NCBI RefSeq assembly: GCF_037975245.1
Contig: NC_092581.1
Span: 18,093,303 to 18,157,302, forward strand
Source of the DNA: Apostichopus japonicus
Taxonomy: Eukaryota > Echinodermata > Holothuroidea > Aspidochirotida > Stichopodidae
Reading direction: 5' to 3'
Length of the DNA: 64,000 nt
This document shows positions 56,101-62,100 of this stretch, one piece after another. Positions within the stretch are counted from its first letter, which is position 1. Each line of letters opens with the position of its first letter. A model generated the notes under the pieces. That model was given only the letters and a program-made list of their open reading frames with translations, did not search any database and was not told the DNA's origin. A program made the position numbers and the translations under genes.

Positions 56101-59100
56101 GGGGAAGAAGAGGGTAGGAGGGGAGAGAAGGAGAGGGAGGAGGGGAGAGGAAGGGGTAGGAGAGAAAAGGAGGGTGAGGGTAAGGAGGGGGAGGAGGGGA
56201 GAGATGGAGGCGGTGGGAGGGGAAAGGCCGGGGAGAAGGTGAGTGGAGGAGAAGCTCCTCATAGATACCATGTCTGTCATCCTAGCCACATCCCCTTCCC
56301 TAATTTGCTGTTGATAGATTGATATTTCTTGATTTCTTTACCTGTTCAGTCCATTCTTCCTCTGTAATCCTCAGTTTCACTTCAAGTTCCAGTTCCTTAC
56401 TGGCACAGTGACATATCTCCTCAATCTCTACTTGGTGTCTGAGGAAGTAGGTGATGATAAAACAATCAAATAATTAAATAAATCTGGCAAATCAACTCTA
56501 AACTACATCAATAACATCCAATAATCAATACAATTATGTACACAAAAGTATCATATTAATCATATTAGTGGAATATAAGTGATAACAAATAATAGTGGAA
56601 TTGATGATAGGAAATTAAAGTGTCATGATAAAGGTACAGTAAATCAATCAAGTAATTAAACAAATCAGTCAAATCAAATCTAAAATACACTGATATCATC
56701 CAAATTAGCCTAGAAATAAAATTACTTTAAGTTTTTTTAATAAGTTTTAAGAATGTTATCTATTTACTCACTCAATGAGCCCAGCATCCAGAATATGACA
56801 AAGCTTGAAGACATTAGCCTCTAACTGAAAAGAACTTCCAGTAACGGACATAACTTGAAGCCAGTGACGATTTCGAATTTCCTGAAAGATATGAAAGTAA
56901 CAGAAATGAGGAGTGACTTAAAGGTATCATTATTTACAATGTGAGACACTGGGAAGGGGGGAATGAATGATAAGGGTAAAAAGCATTGAACATTTGGTGA
57001 AGGGATAAATAATTGATTTTTATCTGATTATTAAAACAATACTTTTGAGTTTTAATGGTGAGGAGAGGAAATGTGATTAATCGGTGTATCAGTCTCCCAG
57101 TGTGCTATTGCTTTTTTTTATTCCCAACCTCTTTAAGGATACACTATCATTAGTAAAATATATTTTAAAGACCTCTAAACGTGACATCTTACATGGTAAA
57201 TTTCACTGTGAAGCGCCTCTATATTATATGCATATTTGAGGTCAAACGTCAGCTATAAATCTATCCCTGGCAACATTGCTCACATTTTCCAGATGACGAA
57301 ACCAATCAATATAAATTTACCTTCTATGTGGATCTCTCTACAACTGGGGTTCTCAATAGACATTCGACACACCACCCTTGCACTAACTATTGTAGGCAGG
57401 ACATCAAGGCTGACCCTACCGGCTTACCCTGCACATTGCTCAAACTCTAGGTTTAGTGCGAGTTTGATTCTGTTGGGCCATTTCATCCAACCAAGGTTCT
57501 TTTTCTCTGGCCCCTGTGGCAAAATAACTGAGAAGCCTTGGCTCTATACAATCCAACAGACTTCCTTTCATCATATCTTGTTTATTCTTACCTTAGATGC
57601 AAGTTTGTGAAGGATAGGAAAGACATCCAGGTAGAATTTAATGGAATTCTTCATCTCATTAAAGGCATCCCAGTCCTTGAGCTTAGATGGAAGGTTCTGG
57701 CACTCCTCCCAGTACGTCTCCACCTTAAATGAAGAGGATTAGGAATAATGGGGGATTAATTCAACATCCAGAAGATGTGGAAAAGTGGAAAATGCAATAT
57801 GTCTCTGTGGCTGGTTATCATGTCATGTCTCTATTTCAAGTATTAAAAAATATTCTTGTGAAAAAGAATAGTTTCGATCCTAGCAGGATCTTCTTCAGAG
57901 CCTCTGAAGAAGATCCTGCTAGGATCGAAACGTCAGGCCAACTTACTTTTACACATTCTATTACACAGGCTCTCTAGTGGATAAGCAGTTTGCTAACAGA
58001 TTTATTTTATTTTGAAAAAGAATAGTTGTCTACAGAGAGAAAATGACTTTTTATCATATGCACTAAAAATTATGGAACTAGTAATTTATGCATCCCTAAG
58101 ATGAAAGTATGAAGGGAGGGCAAGGAGAAGTAGGAGGGGATCAAGGAAGGTGAAGGAGGAGGGGGAATGAGGATGGGGAAGGAGGGGAACAAGGAGGGAG
58201 AAGGAGGAGGGAGAAATGTCATATTGAATAACTACACAAAAAACCTCACTAAGGTTTTCCTTTTTCCTTTTACATATCATAAAACATGGGATGAAGATGG
58301 GTAGAGGAATATCATGGGGAAGGAGGGGAACAAGGAGGGGAAAGGAGGAGGGAGAAATGTCATATTGAATAACTACACAAAACCTTACTAAGGTTTTCCT
58401 TTTTCACTTTTACATATCACACAACATGGGATATGTACAAGATGAGTAGAGGTTTATCAATGATCTAGGATATTTTCTGGTATTTACTGATTTATTATTG
58501 CTTCATAATTACCTCACTGTTAGACTTGCTCAAGTCAGCATCAGCCCATAGTCTGTCTCTAAACTGACCATCAAAGGCAATAAACTTCTGGAAAAGTCCG
58601 TACAGAAGACCAAGAAGATCTAATTCCTAAACAAATGATAGAAAAAAACGAGGAATATTTTAACTTTATACTGATACAAAGTCCAATTCAATTTTAATAT
58701 TTAATATTTTCTGCTACATTAATATAAATCGAATAGTATCACTAAGAAAATATCCTGTGCAAAGTAAGCAATTTGGTATTTTTGAAATTCAAGTTTTTGT
58801 CAATCATATCCCATCACAGCTGAAAAGAATATACCAACGCAAACAAAACAGAAATAGGCAATGTGATTGGAGAGTTCAATAGGATACTGTCATTGACATC
58901 AGATCTCCTTACATTCTTCTGCATAACAAGGTCTGTATTATGTATATACCAAGAATCACTGAGTGTTAACATTTGTGGATTTATACAGACTGATATGAGG
59001 GCAACACCACTTATCAGAATTCATTCCTATCTCACCAGCAAAAAAGATGTCAGAACATGTCCAGAACAGATAAAAAAGAACTTACCAGAAAGTGTTTCAA

Positions 59101-62100
59101 AAAAACTAATGATATCAACAGCCAAAAATTGTCTAAAACAAATAATTTATATAGTTGAGACAAAAGCAAGACAAAGGTACACTTAGAGGAGTTAATTTTT
59201 ATTTGTCATTAGGTCCTCTTTTGGCCCTGTAGCTATCCCCTTATAAAGAAAACAAGATACAAAAAAGGCTTTAAATTTTACCTCTCCTGTTTTGTCCAGT
59301 TCTGGGAACGGCTTGCAAATAATTCCAAACAGCCTTGAAACAGAATCCAAAGTTTTCCTCTTTGAATCGTAGAGCTTGAAAATTTCCTGAAACTCATGAA
59401 GCCTAGCAACCGCCTCTGCTGGTTGAACTCCTGGGACAGCTGGTCCCTGAGAGTCAAAGCTATTACGGAACTGGATGACCTCTACTACAAACAGCTGAAA
59501 GATATAGACATGATTCAGAGATTAAATATTATCTATAGAAATGAATGTAATGAACCCTAAAGGATGCATTAAAACCATCTAAACATTGAAAGCATTTTTC
59601 TTGATTTAGTTAAACCACAATTTGAAAAACAAAAGCCCTGCAGATTAAGTAACAATAGGTGTGTAGTTTGTGCAATTGTATGGCACAACTAGGTTAGAAA
59701 AGATGATAGTCCTATAACAATACATTGTTTTTTGGTTTGGCTAAAATATGGGGAATGAATTATAATAGTCCTAGTTAATATGGTTTCTTACAACCTCTTC
59801 CTAGAAAAGCTAACAATTAATAGAATAGCTGTCTGCTAATACAACCGAGGGAATTCATTTCCCAAAAGCATAATCAGTGATAAAGCTGAAACAAGGCCAG
59901 ACTCTTTTGTGTGGTGATAAAAAATTATCCCATATAAAATATAAATTTTTTTTTTCCCCTTTGGTTTGCAACATGCTCCCTTCCTGGCCCTTCTTTTCTT
60001 CTGTAAAGCTATACAGGCAACACTGTTTAATTATATTACTACATCAGAGCTTTCCACCGATAAAGGATAATATCAGGTTTCATAAAGAGCCATTTAGCGT
60101 ACCTTAACTTGCTTGTCTAACTCTTGTTCAAAGGCTCCTCTCTTTTCTCTCAAGAGGCGAACACGACACTCCTCGGCTAAATCCAGTACCATCTGCCAGC
60201 TGTCCCTCAGAGCCTCAACTTCATGAACTTCTGTTCGAGGCAAACGCAACTTGTAACTCCTGAAACAAAATCAACATACAATGATATGATAGAAGGTTAT
60301 GTGATGTGTAATAAACGCATAGAGAATATCAGGACAGAAAAGTCTTGTGAAATTTACAGAGAAACTGTAAATTTGTAATTTATGCAATATATGAAAATAT
60401 TATCAAAATGTAAATACCAGTCTCTATCCTGTATTATTTTAGTGCATAAGCAGCATTGAACTTTGTATTAATTAAATTAATTAATTAATAAAACATTAAT
60501 AATACGACCAGTGGAAAGTTTAATTTGTTTATGCCCTTTTTCAGGCCTAATAGAAATAAACCAGCAACCAATAGAATGTGAACTGTGCACTTGAATTCCA
60601 TTAGTAAACTAAAAGGTCTGATTTTGTATGTATTGCATTACGAACACAACATCTCACTGAAGACCGCCAACCCGCACCTCGAAAGAAGGACCATAAAACT
60701 ACGAATGGAATATTTTTTCAGTTTTCTCTTCAAGATTTCTTAGCACTACTTGAACCTATCATATCTTCTTGTTGATAAGCTCAGTGCCGTGTACATCTCT
60801 CAAACTTTCATTAAACTAGAATGAAATGCTGACTGTCCCTCTAAGACAAAATTGTGTAGAGCAGGGGTTCCCTAACTGGGGTGCAGCACCCCCAGGGGGT
60901 GCGTGAGTCCATCCCAGGGGGTTCGTGTGATGTTTCTGAAAGTCAAAACTAGAGTACTTTTTGTTGAACTAAAATCTGATACATCATATAATTTAGTAAT
61001 GTACAAAAGTACCTATCGACAAACTCTTTTTGCGTTCCATAGGCATATGTTGCCATAGTAGTACCGTACCGTGCATGTGATACTTGATCTTTTACGAAGC
61101 AGTTATAGTATAATAATGACTCAGATCGTGTCTCAAAAAGTTGGGGGTTCGTGGACAACTCTGACATCCACAGGGGGTCCGTGGGGGGATAAAGTTAGGG
61201 AAACCCTGGTGTAAAGAAAGAATTTATCATCGGAAAAAAATGAAATATTCTAAAAGCTAAGAGTGTTCATACCTCAAGTTGTCATATATGGTCTCAATTG
61301 GTAGGTAGATACCATCAATTTTATTTTCCATGTCTCTGACTTCCTCCAGAAGAGTGAGGGTGCTGTTAAGCTGATCAAGTGTTGTTACATCTGCCTGCAG
61401 TCTGCTCTGGACATTGGCTCTGTATAACAATGCATTGTCCAGCTTCCTCTGTGTGGAAGGGAAATAGTATCAATGGATTAAAATTCAGTCAGAATTTATA
61501 ATTTCATCAAAAACATTTCATCAAAAATATGTTGTTTTTTATCCACCTCTAGTTTTTCTTTTCTTTGGTAAACAAGGATATTTTCCAAAAGACCACAATG
61601 CAATTGTTATCTTATTTTAGTTGATTTTCTCTTGTAAAAAAGACACCCCCCCCTCCTCCAAGACCCTAGTATTTCTCTCTATTATTTGTATGTGGGTAGT
61701 CACCATTGTAACATACAAGCTTGACTTCAAAACTAAGGATATAGCATTTTCCTTTTTTTCTAAAATAAAAGTACTACATTTCTTCACCCATAAGTGATCA
61801 TTATTTGTTATCTTCATGAGTGTGACACAAATTTTGAAACTTTCCAGAGACTGATGTTAAGGAAAAGTAAAGATTATCTGCTAATAGTTATGTAATAATG
61901 TAGAGAGATAAACCTTGGCTTCCTCGTGTAACACTTGAGCATACTGCGACTTCCACTGAACTGCAAACCCATAGAGGGCGTCCCTGATGGGTCTCGTCTC
62001 CAGACAGATCGGACCAACGGGTAAAATATCTGGGACGTCCTTGATCTTGTTCTCAATGTGGAGCAGTCGTTCGACTTCCCTCTTGATGGTCATCGTACCG

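Noticed and set aside
60949-61167. 72-residue minus-strand ORF resembling a transposase fragment
   Set aside because: Inside a 347-bp hAT-like MITE; too short and without recognisable catalytic or hAT dimerisation motifs.
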